A stretch of DNA of 64,000 bases from Caballeronia sp. INDeC2 (GCF_023631325.1 NZ_JALQDG010000003.1:868001-932000); one strand, 5' to 3'. Positions 33,988-44,145 are shown, counted from the first letter of the stretch. The notes: generated from the letters alone by a model not told the origin. A program made the numbers and translations.

Positions 33988-36900
33988 TCAACGCGCCTCA
34001 CCCGGCGCCACCGATGGCAATCCCGGCGGCGGACCGCTGTCTGCGAGGTTGAACATCGGCATCGCGCTCGGACAATGAAAGCGCGCGAGTACATCGCTCG
34101 TGAGCGGATTGGCGACGCTGCCTGCAGCGATCAGATCCAGCGCCGCCTTGCGGCCGTCGAAGTCGAACACCACTCGCGTGCGCCCAAGCGTGGCAGTCGG
34201 CACGACTTGCCCGCGACGCAACAGACGCATCAACGCCCACGGGCCATCGGCGCTGATGGTCGACGTCTCCGCGCGAATACGCGGGCTTGCAGTCACTTCG
34301 ACGTGCACGCCGCCGCGCGGCCCCGGCCAGGTGAATTTGAGTAGCGTGACGGGGCCATGCTGATACAGGGTGCTCTGCCCATCGATATCGATGCCCAGGT
34401 TCAATATGGTGGGATCGAGCTCGGGAACACGCAACTCGGCCTTCCACGCAACTTGCTTGCCCTGATCGCCGAAGAAGGCAGCGCGGATGGCGACCGCCTG
34501 CTGAAACGGTTCGAGATCCGGACCTCGTACCGGCTCCGTCGAACCGGGCAGGGTTTTGTATCGCCACGGCTGTGACGACGTATCCACGAAAGCAGCGAGA
34601 TTCTTCGTAAAAAAATCGTCGATCAGGCCGCCTTGAGCGAACACGCGCGTGAAATCCTCCACGCTGATGTCACGGCTGCTCTCTGGCACGAACGGAAACG
34701 TGCCCTCGACCGCCAGGCGGCATGCATCGCCGACGACCGCCTGTGTCTGACGCGAAAGCAGTTGGCCGACGCCGCGATTCACTTCGACGGAACCCTGCGT
34801 GGCCAGTCCCAGCAACACTTCGCGGAAAGGCGCGGGCATCGTCGCGGCGGCCATTTTGAGTTTGGCCGATGCATCGCTCGGCGGCGGCAAGCCGCTATTG
34901 GCCAGCGCGTTGTCGGCGATCGTGAGCGCCGTGTAACTGTCGTTGAGCAGCGTCGTCACGCTGTCGAGTCCGGTCTTTCCGGCAGACGCGGCGGCAGGCG
35001 CATCGGTCTGGATCTGCGCACTTCCCGTCACCATCTCGCGTAGCGGCGCAAAGCGATCGTCGACCAGTTCGCGTTCAACTCGCTCTTGCGCGCGAAAACC
35101 GAACAACTTCGCTTTCTCATCGAGCTTGCTGCTCGTCCTGTCGATGAGCGTGCTGTCCGGGCCCGTGACCTTCTGCGTAAGTGTGGTTTCGCGTGCGACG
35201 GCCCGCGCGAGACGCGCCAGCGGCGAATCGGGCGCCGAGAACCGACGCAAGATCTGAAGATTGAACGCGAGGCTCGATCCGGTGACAGGCCGGATATCCG
35301 CGAGGAAGGTTTCCCATCGCTGCGCGTATTCGGTGAGATAAAGCCGGCGGATCGCATCGGTCAGACCGTCGTCCCCGCCCGCGGCGATAGGGGCACTTTC
35401 AAGCGTTTTTTTTTGAGCCGATGCGTAGTCTGTCAGATAGGATCGGCCCATGACCCAGGCATCGTCGTCGCGTGCGACTTGCACGAGCCCGGGCAGACGC
35501 TTGTCGAAGAGATTGCGATAGCCGTCGAATGTGAAGAGCCCCGGCACACCGCGCGAGAGCGGATCGCCGCTCGCGCGCGTGAACACCGTTCCCGCTTGGG
35601 GGCCCGCTGCACGCAACAGCGTGAAGTCATCCGGCGCGTCTTGCTGCATCGCGGCCTTCGCCCGTTCGTAGATCCGCTGCGTACCGTTGCTGGAATCGAG
35701 AAAGGCGCGAGCGCGTTCGATCAGCGCGTCGTTTCGGATGAGCGGCGACTGAACGATCTGGTTGCGCGAAAAGAGCTGTTGCGCATGCTCCAGCATCGAG
35801 GCGCGCGCGCCGAAGATTGTTGCGCTATCGGTTCGCGACCAGTCGTCGAGGACCCACGCGTCAAGTTCGTCGGCGTCGTACTTCGTGCGGTCGTGCAGCA
35901 TCAGATAGACGCGCAACGCGGAGTAGGCCGTCTTCGTGTCCTTGTCCGCGATGGCCTTGGCGATGACCGCCTCCATGCGGCGCACGATCTGCGGAAGCAG
36001 CAGATTGCCCTCCAGCGCGCGGTAGGTTTGCGCGCTCGCAGTGACGACGCCCGGTGCGGCGTACAGGCCGTAGCGGAAGCTTGCATCGGGATCGACGAGA
36101 TCGAGCCCGGTCCAGCTTGGCAGATTGCGTGCATCGGTGAGGATATCGGGGATCGCCTCCGGCTTCGGATCGCGATAAAGACGCGCGACGTTCGCAGAAA
36201 GCGTCTCGGTCTTCTTCGCGATGGCTTGCAGATAGTCGCTGTTGTTGCCAAAGCTCGTACGCAATCCGAAGGCAAGCCACACGAACGAAATGATCGCGAT
36301 GGCATGCCCGCACAGACGCAACAGACGCGAGCGATATTCCCAGCGCAGGTTGGGATGCACCAGATGCGCTTCCGGAAGAATGACGCGGGAAAACAGGTCG
36401 CGCAGGAAATAACTATGCGCACTCGGCGACGAAGCCGCCCGATTCACCAGCGACGTTTTGAGCGGCGCGGCGAGCCGCTGCATGATGGTGAGCGGTTCGC
36501 CCGGCAGCGCAATTCCTTCCTGCATGGCGCTCGTGAAGTACACACCGCGCAGCATCGACTGATGCTGTGTGTCGTCGTAGCGCGAATCGAGGAACGTTTG
36601 AGCGAGCAGATCGCAGAGCGGCGCAGTCAGTGCGGTGAACGCTTCGGGCAGGGCGGCGAGTTGCCGTCGACGCTCGACGTCGTATTCGTCCTCGAGACGC
36701 GTATTGACGCCCGCTGCAATGCGAACGGCAAGTTCAGTCAGTTCCTGCGCGCAGCGTTCAGCGAATGACGGCTCCGCAAGCGGCAACGTGAATCCCCAAA
36801 TCTGCGCGCGATGCTCCTCGGTCAGCGAGGCGAAGTAGGCATCGAATCCTGCCAGCCGATCCATCTGCGTGACGATCAGATAGACGGGAAAGCGGATTCC

Positions 36901-37983
36901 GAGGGTCGAACGCAAATCGGTGAGTCGTGCGCGCAGCGCAGAAGCTTCGGCCGCGCGCGTCGCCGGATCGGGATCGGTCAGGAGTTCGAGCTTGATGGTC
37001 AACAACGCGCCGTTTATCGGCGTGCGCGGGCGCTTGCGGCGCAAGAGCGCCAGAAAGCCCAGCCATTCGTCAGTGTCGGCCTGACGCCGATAGGCCGCAT
37101 CGTCGAGATCGACCGATCGCCTTTCTGCGCGCCGCACGCTCGCATGATTTCGCGCCATCTTGTCGTCGCCGGTGAGCGCCGTCTGCATGACGGGCTCCGG
37201 CAACTCGTAGCCCGACTTGCCAGGATGGATGTAGTAGCCGGCGGTGTCGATGAATACCGCATCGTTGGTCAGCCACCACTCCACCGCCGAGCCTGATGAC
37301 TGCTCCGATGACGTGCCGATCGAAGCGAGGCTTCGTGGTGCAATGTCCGCCGATACCGGAAGGCCCGCGTTGAGTATGACGCGCGTCTTCCCCGAACCCG
37401 TCGACCCCAGCGCGATGTACCACGGCAATTGATACAAGTGACGCGTGCCCTGAAACAGGCGCGTCACGCCGTGCGTGCCGGAACGCATGCGTTTGAGTCG
37501 CGCAAGCGCGGCGTTCATGCGCGCCTCGATCTCTTTCAGACGTGCGGCCGCGGGGGAGTCGAACTTTCGGTTGTCGAAGGCGAGTGCCTTGTTCAGGAAC
37601 TGCGGATCGCGGCGCATGCGCTGCCAGAGACTGTGAAGACCCCACATCGCAAAGAGCGCGATGACCACGACAATCGCGATCACGCGCGCTTCGGCGGAAG
37701 CGAACGGTTTCGCTTCGCCGAAGCTCAGCAGAGGCGCGGCATGCCATATCAACAGACACAGCAGCGCGCCAAAGACGATCGCCGTCGACCAACCGTTGAT
37801 CCACAGCAACGCGCCGCACAGCAACAAGGCGATGAGCACGACCCTTAACGCGATGCTTTCCAGGGGCCTCAATCCACCGAACGCGACGTAGGGGCCGAGG
37901 AACCATACGCCCAGCACGGCCAGGATGAACGCGACGGCCGCAAGAAACCAGCGCGAGCGCAGAAACGACAACAACTTCTTCAT
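33988..37983 (-). CDS. tssM: Type VI secretion membrane protein TssM (IcmF)
   Basis: Large inner-membrane component of the T6SS envelope complex with TssL and TssJ. It has 1331 aa. Hydrophobic segments lie at about residues 10-30, 44-80 and 100-117, and another near the middle (AIAIISFVWLAFGL). The Walker A motif GSTGSGKT is at residues 193-200. The long periplasmic C-terminal part contains the IcmF-related and TssM C-terminal domains. GAAG precedes the ATG. It is the last gene of the minus-strand T6SS block, 61 bp after tssL. Confidence 0.96.
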   Translation of the reverse strand: MKKLLSFLRSRWFLAAVAFILAVLGVWFLGPYVAFGGLRPLESIALRVVLIALLLCGALLWINGWSTAIVFGALLCLLIWHAAPLLSFGEAKPFASAEARVIAIVVVIALFAMWGLHSLWQRMRRDPQFLNKALAFDNRKFDSPAAARLKEIEARMNAALARLKRMRSGTHGVTRLFQGTRHLYQLPWYIALGSTGSGKTRVILNAGLPVSADIAPRSLASIGTSSEQSSGSAVEWWLTNDAVFIDTAGYYIHPGKSGYELPEPVMQTALTGDDKMARNHASVRRAERRSVDLDDAAYRRQADTDEWLGFLALLRRKRPRTPINGALLTIKLELLTDPDPATRAAEASALRARLTDLRSTLGIRFPVYLIVTQMDRLAGFDAYFASLTEEHRAQIWGFTLPLAEPSFAERCAQELTELAVRIAAGVNTRLEDEYDVERRRQLAALPEAFTALTAPLCDLLAQTFLDSRYDDTQHQSMLRGVYFTSAMQEGIALPGEPLTIMQRLAAPLKTSLVNRAASSPSAHSYFLRDLFSRVILPEAHLVHPNLRWEYRSRLLRLCGHAIAIISFVWLAFGLRTSFGNNSDYLQAIAKKTETLSANVARLYRDPKPEAIPDILTDARNLPSWTGLDLVDPDASFRYGLYAAPGVVTASAQTYRALEGNLLLPQIVRRMEAVIAKAIADKDTKTAYSALRVYLMLHDRTKYDADELDAWVLDDWSRTDSATIFGARASMLEHAQQLFSRNQIVQSPLIRNDALIERARAFLDSSNGTQRIYERAKAAMQQDAPDDFTLLRAAGPQAGTVFTRASGDPLSRGVPGLFTFDGYRNLFDKRLPGLVQVARDDDAWVMGRSYLTDYASAQKKTLESAPIAAGGDDGLTDAIRRLYLTEYAQRWETFLADIRPVTGSSLAFNLQILRRFSAPDSPLARLARAVARETTLTQKVTGPDSTLIDRTSSKLDEKAKLFGFRAQERVERELVDDRFAPLREMVTGSAQIQTDAPAAASAGKTGLDSVTTLLNDSYTALTIADNALANSGLPPPSDASAKLKMAAATMPAPFREVLLGLATQGSVEVNRGVGQLLSRQTQAVVGDACRLAVEGTFPFVPESSRDISVEDFTRVFAQGGLIDDFFTKNLAAFVDTSSQPWRYKTLPGSTEPVRGPDLEPFQQAVAIRAAFFGDQGKQVAWKAELRVPELDPTILNLGIDIDGQSTLYQHGPVTLLKFTWPGPRGGVHVEVTASPRIRAETSTISADGPWALMRLLRRGQVVPTATLGRTRVVFDFDGRKAALDLIAAGSVANPLTSDVLARFHCPSAMPMFNLADSGPPPGLPSVAPGEAR

Positions 37984-38044
37984 TCTTCAAGTTCCGTTCG
38001 GCGAAAGGGGGCGCTAGGAGAGGGCGAAAGGCAGACAACGCGCG

Positions 38045-39307
38045 CTAAGGCGTCACGTTGATGGCGACGCGACGGTTCAGCGCCCGGCCTTGCGCGGTGG
38101 CGTTGTCTCCGATGGGATCGGCCTCGCCCTTGCCGACGGCTTCCAGGCGGCCGGCCGGAACACCCGACATCTGCAGCATCTGCATCACCTGCGTGGCTCG
38201 TTCCAGAGAAAGGGCATCGTTGGAAGCGAACTGGCGGCTCTTGATGGGCACGTTGTCCGTATAGCCCGTGATCGACACTTTGCCCGGCACCTTCGCCAGT
38301 TCGCGCGCGATCTTCGCGATGAGCGGTGCCATCGATGCATTGACGCTGACGCCGCCCGGCGGGAACATCGCGTCGCCGCGAAAGGTGACGGCGCTGTGTC
38401 GGGCGTCTTCATCGACACTGACTGTGCCCACGGCGATCTCGTCTTTCAGGAGTTCGAGCAAGCGCGGCAGGCGCGGAGCGGGCGGCGGCGCCATCCTGCC
38501 GATATCGACGATCTGCTTCTCGACGTTCGTGCCCTGCGCGAGCAGGTGATATTTGAACCAGCCGAACAATACAAGCAGAACAACGCCGGACAACGCGAAT
38601 GAAATCCACACCGGAAAGTCGTAGAACGACAGGCGCTTGCCCCGCGCATCGGAGTGCGCGTGCGGCGACAACGCAACGGGAACCGCTTGTCGGTTGGCCT
38701 GGATTTCATGGTAGAGGCGCTGTCGCACGGCGTCATGCTTGCGTGCGCCGTCCGCCTCTTGTCGATAGCGGCCCATGAAGCCGAGGCTCAGGATGCGGAA
38801 GATCACTTCGAGCAGATCGAGATGCTCATGCGATTGACTCATCAGCCGGCCGATCAGCATGTAGATTTTTTCGCCGCCCTTCGGGTCTTCATGAAACTGG
38901 ATGGCGAGGCTATTCTTGATCCATGCGGCACCCGAATCGCCTTTGCCCCATGCGGATTGCATGGCCGCTTCATCGAGCGCCGTACATAGGCAATAGCGCG
39001 CACCGAGCATATGTTCGCGTCGCAAGTTGGCTTGCTCGCACAAGCGCTGGAAGTTTCCGACTTCTTCCTCGAGCAGCGCGTGCAGCGCGTCGATCTGCTT
39101 GTTCGACAACGTGTCAGGCATCTCGGCGAGCGCGCGCAAGAGGGGGCGCGCCGCTTCAAGCAGCGGATTGCGTGCCTGCTTGATGGCGCTCAGGCGCGCG
39201 AAAGCCTGTTCGCCCGGCGGAATCTGGCTGAGCAATGCCGCACCGCGCCCGGGTTGCGCTGTGTCTTCCGTGTTCAACGGCGTGATCGCCGGTGCATCCA
39301 TATTCAC
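38045..39307 (-). CDS. tssL: Type VI secretion protein TssL with C-terminal OmpA domain
   Basis: DotU-type inner-membrane component, 420 aa. The cytoplasmic DotU domain occupies about residues 45-230 (with CTALDEAAMQSAWG and FHEDPKGGEKIYMLIGRLM). One transmembrane helix follows (VWISFALSGVVLLVLFGWF). The periplasmic part ends in an OmpA-like peptidoglycan-binding domain (SITGYTDNVPIKSRQFASND). Thus this is the extended TssL that anchors the complex to the cell wall itself. It lies between tssK and tssM. Confidence 0.96.
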   Translation of the reverse strand: MNMDAPAITPLNTEDTAQPGRGAALLSQIPPGEQAFARLSAIKQARNPLLEAARPLLRALAEMPDTLSNKQIDALHALLEEEVGNFQRLCEQANLRREHMLGARYCLCTALDEAAMQSAWGKGDSGAAWIKNSLAIQFHEDPKGGEKIYMLIGRLMSQSHEHLDLLEVIFRILSLGFMGRYRQEADGARKHDAVRQRLYHEIQANRQAVPVALSPHAHSDARGKRLSFYDFPVWISFALSGVVLLVLFGWFKYHLLAQGTNVEKQIVDIGRMAPPPAPRLPRLLELLKDEIAVGTVSVDEDARHSAVTFRGDAMFPPGGVSVNASMAPLIAKIARELAKVPGKVSITGYTDNVPIKSRQFASNDALSLERATQVMQMLQMSGVPAGRLEAVGKGEADPIGDNATAQGRALNRRVAINVTP

Positions 39308-39340
39308 GTTCGTCCCCCGACTTCATCGTGATGTCTTTGC

Positions 39341-40687
39341 TCAACCACGTACGCCCCACAGTTGCAGCTGTAACGACGGGAACTCGCCCGCGACGTGCAA
39401 TCCGATGCCACCGTGCTTCGTCACCATGTCCCAAAGCGGTCCGCCTTGCGCAATTTCGTAATAGACGAACCCAGCATTGAATGGAATCTGACGCGGCGGA
39501 ACTGGCATGGACTGAATCGGAATGCCAGGCAAATGCCCGCGCACGAGATCCGGAAGGCGTTCCGACGGACCCACCTTGGCCTTGTTGACGAACTGTTGCG
39601 CTAGTGCATCGAGCGGCATCTGCGCCGACGCCGCAAGCACCAGCGCCGAAAAACTCCGCAACTCGGCGGGTTCGATGGAAGCGTTCTTTACGCCGTAACC
39701 CGCATCGACCAATGCGATGCCTTGCGCGCTGCGTACGAGCACCGCATTGAGCAGCCATTGCGTATCGTCGAAGAGCGGGCGAAGACAAACGTGCGGCTGC
39801 TCGTGCTGATACGGCGGATGCGAGTCGAGCGGACGGCGCGTACTGGGCCGTACATACGTCGATAGCTCACCGGCCATGCTCAGCAGCACCGCGTAAAGTT
39901 CGGCGGGAGAGGTCGTCGGGATGCGACGCAGATGTTGCAACAAAGGCTCGTAGCGATTGAGTGTTTGCAGAAGCAGGTAATCCGATGCTTCCGCCACCGA
40001 TCCCGCTTTTCCGTCGCTGCCGGTGAGTCGTTCGGCGAGCCGATTCGCGCGCATGCGCGCAAGCTCGTGGATGTCGCCGAGCCAGTTGCTGAGCAACGGA
40101 CTCGCACCATAACCCGAGACGGGCGGTATGAGCGTCGTGTCGAGTTCGACGCTGCCGTCCGCGCGCAAGGCTTTGATCCTGGTGAGCGGCAAGCCGATCC
40201 ACGCGTCCGTCAGTTCCTTGCGCGGCAGCAGCCGCAAGCGAAGGTTCGACAACTGCACGGTCTTGAATCCCTGTCCGATGGAGTTGGCGTCGCGTACTTC
40301 GGTATCGAAGACGGCATAGCGGGCGAGCGAATCGGCGGCGTTCTCGAACGTCGTTTCTTCGCCGTTCGGCACGCGGATCGGCACGGCGAGATAGATGACC
40401 TGGTCGAGATGTTCCTGGCGAATGGTCAGCGGCGCGGGCGGCGGCGTGCTGCCCGGCATATCGAAAGGCGTGCCATCGGCGAACACGCCGCTCGCCGACT
40501 TGACGATGACCTTGCCCAGGGCGAGCGCTTCCTCATCGATCTCGTAACGCGAGAAGCCGAAGAAGAAGGGCGAAAGCGGCGCGGCCCGCTTGTGTGCGAA
40601 ATGCTCCAGATAGCGCTCTTGCTGCTGGAACAACTGCGGGCGCAGAAACAGGCCTTCGCTCCAGGTGATTTTGTTATGCCAGCTCAT
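39341..40687 (-). CDS. tssK: Type VI secretion baseplate protein TssK
   Basis: Links the T6SS baseplate wedges to the membrane complex; trimeric and related to phage receptor-binding proteins. The protein is 448 aa from MSWHNKITWSEGLFLRPQLF, the typical TssK opening. ERYLEHFAHKRA and LLNWLGDIHELARMR-like segments follow. A longer ORF to 40831 begins inside tssJ and is rejected. The start lies 11 bp after the tssJ stop. Confidence 0.95.
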   Translation of the reverse strand: MSWHNKITWSEGLFLRPQLFQQQERYLEHFAHKRAAPLSPFFFGFSRYEIDEEALALGKVIVKSASGVFADGTPFDMPGSTPPPAPLTIRQEHLDQVIYLAVPIRVPNGEETTFENAADSLARYAVFDTEVRDANSIGQGFKTVQLSNLRLRLLPRKELTDAWIGLPLTRIKALRADGSVELDTTLIPPVSGYGASPLLSNWLGDIHELARMRANRLAERLTGSDGKAGSVAEASDYLLLQTLNRYEPLLQHLRRIPTTSPAELYAVLLSMAGELSTYVRPSTRRPLDSHPPYQHEQPHVCLRPLFDDTQWLLNAVLVRSAQGIALVDAGYGVKNASIEPAELRSFSALVLAASAQMPLDALAQQFVNKAKVGPSERLPDLVRGHLPGIPIQSMPVPPRQIPFNAGFVYYEIAQGGPLWDMVTKHGGIGLHVAGEFPSLQLQLWGVRG

Positions 40688-40698
40688 ACGGAGAGTAC

Positions 40699-41211
40699 TT
40701 ATCGGGTTTGTGATTGCGCATCGCTGATGGCGATCGCATTGGCGCCGACATCGACGATGAGTTTGAGTTTCGGCGCGCGGCGATACCACGCGGCCGTAGG
40801 AGTCGCAGGCAGCGGCCAGGTGGCGCGCCATACGGAGTTGGGCAAATCCCGATAGCTTGCGATGACGCCGAGCGCCGTGCTGGTATCGCTCGCGTTGCGG
40901 GCGATCGTCTTGCTCTCACCGGGACGCAGCAGGAACTGGTCGCGCGCGACGAGGTCGTCGGCGAGCACGGTCTTATCCTTGTCTTGCAGAGAATAGAAGT
41001 CGGCTTGATCGAATGTGTCCGCGTTCTTCAGTTCGTACACGCGCACGAGAATGGGTGCAGGCCGCTTTTGGTCGTCGGGGTTGACGATCGAGACGGCGTT
41101 GATCGATACGGTCAGTCTCAGCGGTTCGCGCAATACGGGCGCGCTGCTCGTGCAGGCGGCAAGCATCGACAAAGACAGATAAAGAGAAGGGCGGATCGAC
41201 AGAAGGCGCAT
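40699..41211 (-). CDS. tssJ: Type VI secretion outer-membrane lipoprotein TssJ
   Basis: Outer-membrane lipoprotein that docks TssM. It is 170 aa from MRLLSIRPSLYLSLSMLAAC, where LAAC is the lipobox with the lipidated Cys at residue 20. The family beta-sandwich follows (RVYELKNADTFDQADFYSL; DQFLLRPGESKTIAR). An upstream ATG at 41265 would precede the signal peptide and is rejected. It lies between hcp and tssK. Confidence 0.94.
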   Translation of the reverse strand: MRLLSIRPSLYLSLSMLAACTSSAPVLREPLRLTVSINAVSIVNPDDQKRPAPILVRVYELKNADTFDQADFYSLQDKDKTVLADDLVARDQFLLRPGESKTIARNASDTSTALGVIASYRDLPNSVWRATWPLPATPTAAWYRRAPKLKLIVDVGANAIAISDAQSQTR

Positions 41212-41287
41212 GGAAAGATTGCGGGCGCTGAACCCCGCGAAGGTGCTGAAACGGGGCTCAGCCAAGAAACGGCGACGAAACGAGGAA

Positions 41288-41770
41288 TTAAACGTCCATG
41301 TTGCCCTTGATATCGAACGCCGCGGTCACCGCACCGCCGCTGCCGCCTTGCGCATTCTGCACGATGTACTCCTGCTTGACCTTGGAGAAGGAGAGGCGGA
41401 CTTGCTCGTTAAGGGCCGTATCGCTACGGCTTCCGGACGGTTGGACGTGGGTGACGATCACGTCGCTCATGGTGATCTTCAGATACTCGAGCGGACTGCC
41501 GCCCGCCTTGCGCACGGTCAGCACGGCCTGATCGATGTGCTTGCCTGTCAGGCAGTACTTCATCAGATTCGGACTGGCCCGGTCGACGAAGTGTTCAAAC
41601 GCGAGATCTTCGACTGTCGCCTTGCCCGCACCGCCCCCGCTGCCGGAGTGCATCGAGGAATTCTGCGATGCGGCCCATCCCCAGTGGGTTACTTCGATTT
41701 CGCCCTTGTGCGACGCGTCTTGCGATTCGCCGTCGATTCCGTTGATCTTCAGAAAGAAGTCCATGGTCAT
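41288..41770 (-). CDS. hcp: Hcp family type VI secretion tube protein (TssD)
   Basis: Inner tube subunit of the T6SS, a hexameric ring protein also secreted with effectors. It is 160 aa and opens MTMDFFLKINGIDGESQDAS. The family segments IEVTHWGWAASQNSSMHSG, VEDLAFEHFVDRASPNLMKY and SDVIVTHVQPSGS are intact. GGAG lies 9 nt upstream. A 237-bp gap with a hairpin separates it from tssC, so hcp may be transcribed or processed separately for high expression. Confidence 0.96.
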   Translation of the reverse strand: MTMDFFLKINGIDGESQDASHKGEIEVTHWGWAASQNSSMHSGSGGGAGKATVEDLAFEHFVDRASPNLMKYCLTGKHIDQAVLTVRKAGGSPLEYLKITMSDVIVTHVQPSGSRSDTALNEQVRLSFSKVKQEYIVQNAQGGSGGAVTAAFDIKGNMDV

Positions 41771-41818
41771 GGTTTATTGCTCCATTAGTGTGTGAGCGGG
41801 TTGGTGAAATCAAACCTT

Positions 41819-41855
41819 GGATGCCGCAGCAAATGAAATAGCGGCATCCTTTTTT
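41819..41855 (+). terminator. Hairpin in the tssC-hcp gap, with T-tract on the plus strand
   Basis: GGATGCCGC at 41819-41827 and GCGGCATCC at 41841-41849 followed by TTTTTT on the plus strand. The surrounding genes are on the minus strand, where the stem is preceded by A residues and has no T-tract. It may stop antisense transcription or act as a structure in the hcp leader. Confidence 0.5.
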
Positions 41856-42007
41856 CCGAGCCATCAGGTGCCTGAGCGTCCGATCATCAGCTTCATGGAA
41901 GAATTGCGAAGCGTTCGATCGGAACGGACCAAATTCAGTTGTCGCAGCATCTCGCCATACAGGGTGAAGCGCTCATGCGCGAGCCTCCGCGGCGATCAAC
42001 GTTCCAA

Positions 42008-43516
42008 TCAAGCGGTGTCTTTCACGGACGGCAAGCGCGCCACCAGTCGCAACGACACCGTCAAACCTTCGAGCTGGAAATGCGGGCGCAGGAAGAACTT
42101 GGCCGAGTAATAGCCTGGGTTGCCTTCGACCTCTTCCACCACCACCTCAGCGGCCGCGAGCGGACGGCTCGCTTTGGTGTCTTGTGACGAATTGGCCGGA
42201 TCGGCGTCGACGTAATTCATGATCCAGCCGTTGAGCCACTGCTGCATCTCCTCGCGCTCGCGGAAGCTGCCGATCTTGTCGCGCACGATGCACTTGAGGT
42301 AATGCGCAAAGCGCGAGCACGCAAAAAGATAAGGCAGACGCGCCGAAAGATTCGCATTGGCGGTCGCATCCGCGTCGTAGTATTCGGCGGGTCGCTGCAA
42401 CGACTGCGCGCCGATGAAGGTCGCGTGATCGGTGTTCTTGCGATGAATCAGCGGAATGAAGCCGTTCTTCGAGAGTTCCGCTTCACGGCGGTCCGAGATG
42501 GCGATCTCGGTCGGGCACTTCATGTCGATGCCCCCGTCGTCGGTGGGGAAGGAGTGGCACGGCAAGTTTTCCACCGTGCCGCCCGATTCCACGCCGCGAA
42601 TCAGCGAACACCAACCGTACTGCTTGAACGAACGGTTGATGTTCACGCCCATCGCGTATGCGGCGTTCGCCCACGCATAATTGCCATGATCGGCGCCGTT
42701 GGTCTCTTCCTCGAAGTCGAATTCATCGACCGGATTGGTTTTCGCGCCATAAGGCAGCCGCGAAAGGAAGCGCGGCATGGCAAGTCCGATGTAGCGCGCA
42801 TCTTCGGTGCTGCGCAACGAATTCCAGGGCGCGTATTCCAGGTTCTGCGCAAAAATCTTGGTCAGATCGCGCGGATTGGCGAGTTCCTGCCATGATTCCA
42901 TTTGCAACACCGAAGGCGATGCGCCCGAAATGAACGGCGTATGCGCGGCCGCCGCCACCTTGGCGATAGAACCGAGCAAATCGACGTCGCGCGGCGTGTG
43001 GTCGAAGTAGTAATCAGCGACGAGACAGCCATAGGGTTCACCACCGAGCTGTCCGTACTCTTCCTCGTAGATCTGCTTGAAGAGCGGACTCTGGTCCCAC
43101 GCGATGCCCTTGTAGCGCTTCATCGTGCGACGAAGTTCGTCCTTCGCGACGTCCATGAAGCGAATTTTCAGGCGCTCGTCAGTCTCCGTGTTCGAGACCA
43201 GATGGTGCAGCCCGCGCCATGCCGACTCGAGCTTCTGAAAATCCCCGTTATGGATAATCAGGTTAATCTGTTCGGATAACTTATGATCTATCTGAGCGAT
43301 AATGGCTTCGATGCTCTTGTAAGCGTCGTCGCTCACGACGATCGACTGCTCCAGCGCCTGCTCGGCGAGCGTCCGCACCGCCAGTTCAACGGATTCGCGC
43401 GCATGCTCGGTCTTGGGGCGGAATTCCTGTTCGAGCAGTTGCGCGAACTCGTTGTGCGTGGCGTGTGCCTGAGTCTGTGTGACTGCTGTGCGTGCTTGTG
43501 CCTGGTTGGCTGCCAT
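42008..43516 (-). CDS. tssC: Type VI secretion contractile sheath large subunit TssC
   Basis: Large subunit of the contractile T6SS sheath (VipB). The protein is 502 aa. Conserved segments include IDHKLSEQINLIIHNGDFQKLESAWRGLH near the N-terminus, GCLVADYYFDHTPRDVDLL in the middle and a C-terminal region ending in LVARLPSVKDTA. GAGGA precedes the ATG. It follows tssB by 58 bp, the near-invariant tssB-tssC pair. Confidence 0.97.
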   Translation of the reverse strand: MAANQAQARTAVTQTQAHATHNEFAQLLEQEFRPKTEHARESVELAVRTLAEQALEQSIVVSDDAYKSIEAIIAQIDHKLSEQINLIIHNGDFQKLESAWRGLHHLVSNTETDERLKIRFMDVAKDELRRTMKRYKGIAWDQSPLFKQIYEEEYGQLGGEPYGCLVADYYFDHTPRDVDLLGSIAKVAAAAHTPFISGASPSVLQMESWQELANPRDLTKIFAQNLEYAPWNSLRSTEDARYIGLAMPRFLSRLPYGAKTNPVDEFDFEEETNGADHGNYAWANAAYAMGVNINRSFKQYGWCSLIRGVESGGTVENLPCHSFPTDDGGIDMKCPTEIAISDRREAELSKNGFIPLIHRKNTDHATFIGAQSLQRPAEYYDADATANANLSARLPYLFACSRFAHYLKCIVRDKIGSFREREEMQQWLNGWIMNYVDADPANSSQDTKASRPLAAAEVVVEEVEGNPGYYSAKFFLRPHFQLEGLTVSLRLVARLPSVKDTA

Positions 43517-43574
43517 AGGTATCCTCTTGTTCGTTCGATCCGGTCAAACCGCGGAACTGCCGTAGCAGTCGCGA

Positions 43575-44120
43575 TTAGTTGAGCGTGGGCCCGGCGTCTT
43601 CGCCGTCCGCTATGGCCTTGGGCTTGGGTGCCGCAGCCAGCGATTTGAGCAGCGCCGGATCGGCAAGCAGCGAGCTGACGAGGGATTCGGCACCCGACTT
43701 GCCGTCCATGTAAGTCTGCAAGTTGGCAAGCTGCGTGCGCGCTTCGAGCAATTGACGCAGCGAATCCACCTTCTGCGCAACCGCCGCGGGAGAGAAGTCC
43801 TCGATACTTTCGAAAGTCATATCGACCATCAGCTGACCCTCTCCCGTGAGCGTGTTCGGCACCGAGAATGCGACGCGTGGCTTGATTGCCTTCATGCGTT
43901 CATCGAAATTATCGATATCGATGTCGAGAAAACGCCGATCCGACACCGCGGGCAGTGGTTCGACGGGCTTGCCGGAGAGATCGGCGAGAACGCCCATTAC
44001 AAAGGGCAGTTCGATCTTCTTCTCGGAACCATAGACCTCGACGTCGTATTCGATCTGCACGCGCGGCGCGCGGTTTCTAGCAATGAACTTCTGCGAACTG
44101 TTGTTGCTGGACTGGGACAT
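43575..44120 (-). CDS. tssB: Type VI secretion contractile sheath small subunit TssB
   Basis: Small sheath subunit (VipA) that interlocks with TssC. It is 181 aa, with the family segments NRAPRVQIEYDVEVYGSEKK, LPFVMGVLADLSG and FESIEDFSPAAVAQKV. A GGAG Shine-Dalgarno is present. It starts 25 bp after the stop of the truncated tssH, so it is part of the same transcription unit and may have lost the original promoter. Confidence 0.97.
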   Translation of the reverse strand: MSQSSNNSSQKFIARNRAPRVQIEYDVEVYGSEKKIELPFVMGVLADLSGKPVEPLPAVSDRRFLDIDIDNFDERMKAIKPRVAFSVPNTLTGEGQLMVDMTFESIEDFSPAAVAQKVDSLRQLLEARTQLANLQTYMDGKSGAESLVSSLLADPALLKSLAAAPKPKAIADGEDAGPTLN

Positions 44121-44145
44121 GCGTGTCTCCGTGAAAGAGGAAATG

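Noticed and set aside
41817..42110. Possible remnant of tssE in the hcp-tssC gap
   Set aside because: Short frames here show no TssE-like sequence; they overlap the tssC end or the hairpin.
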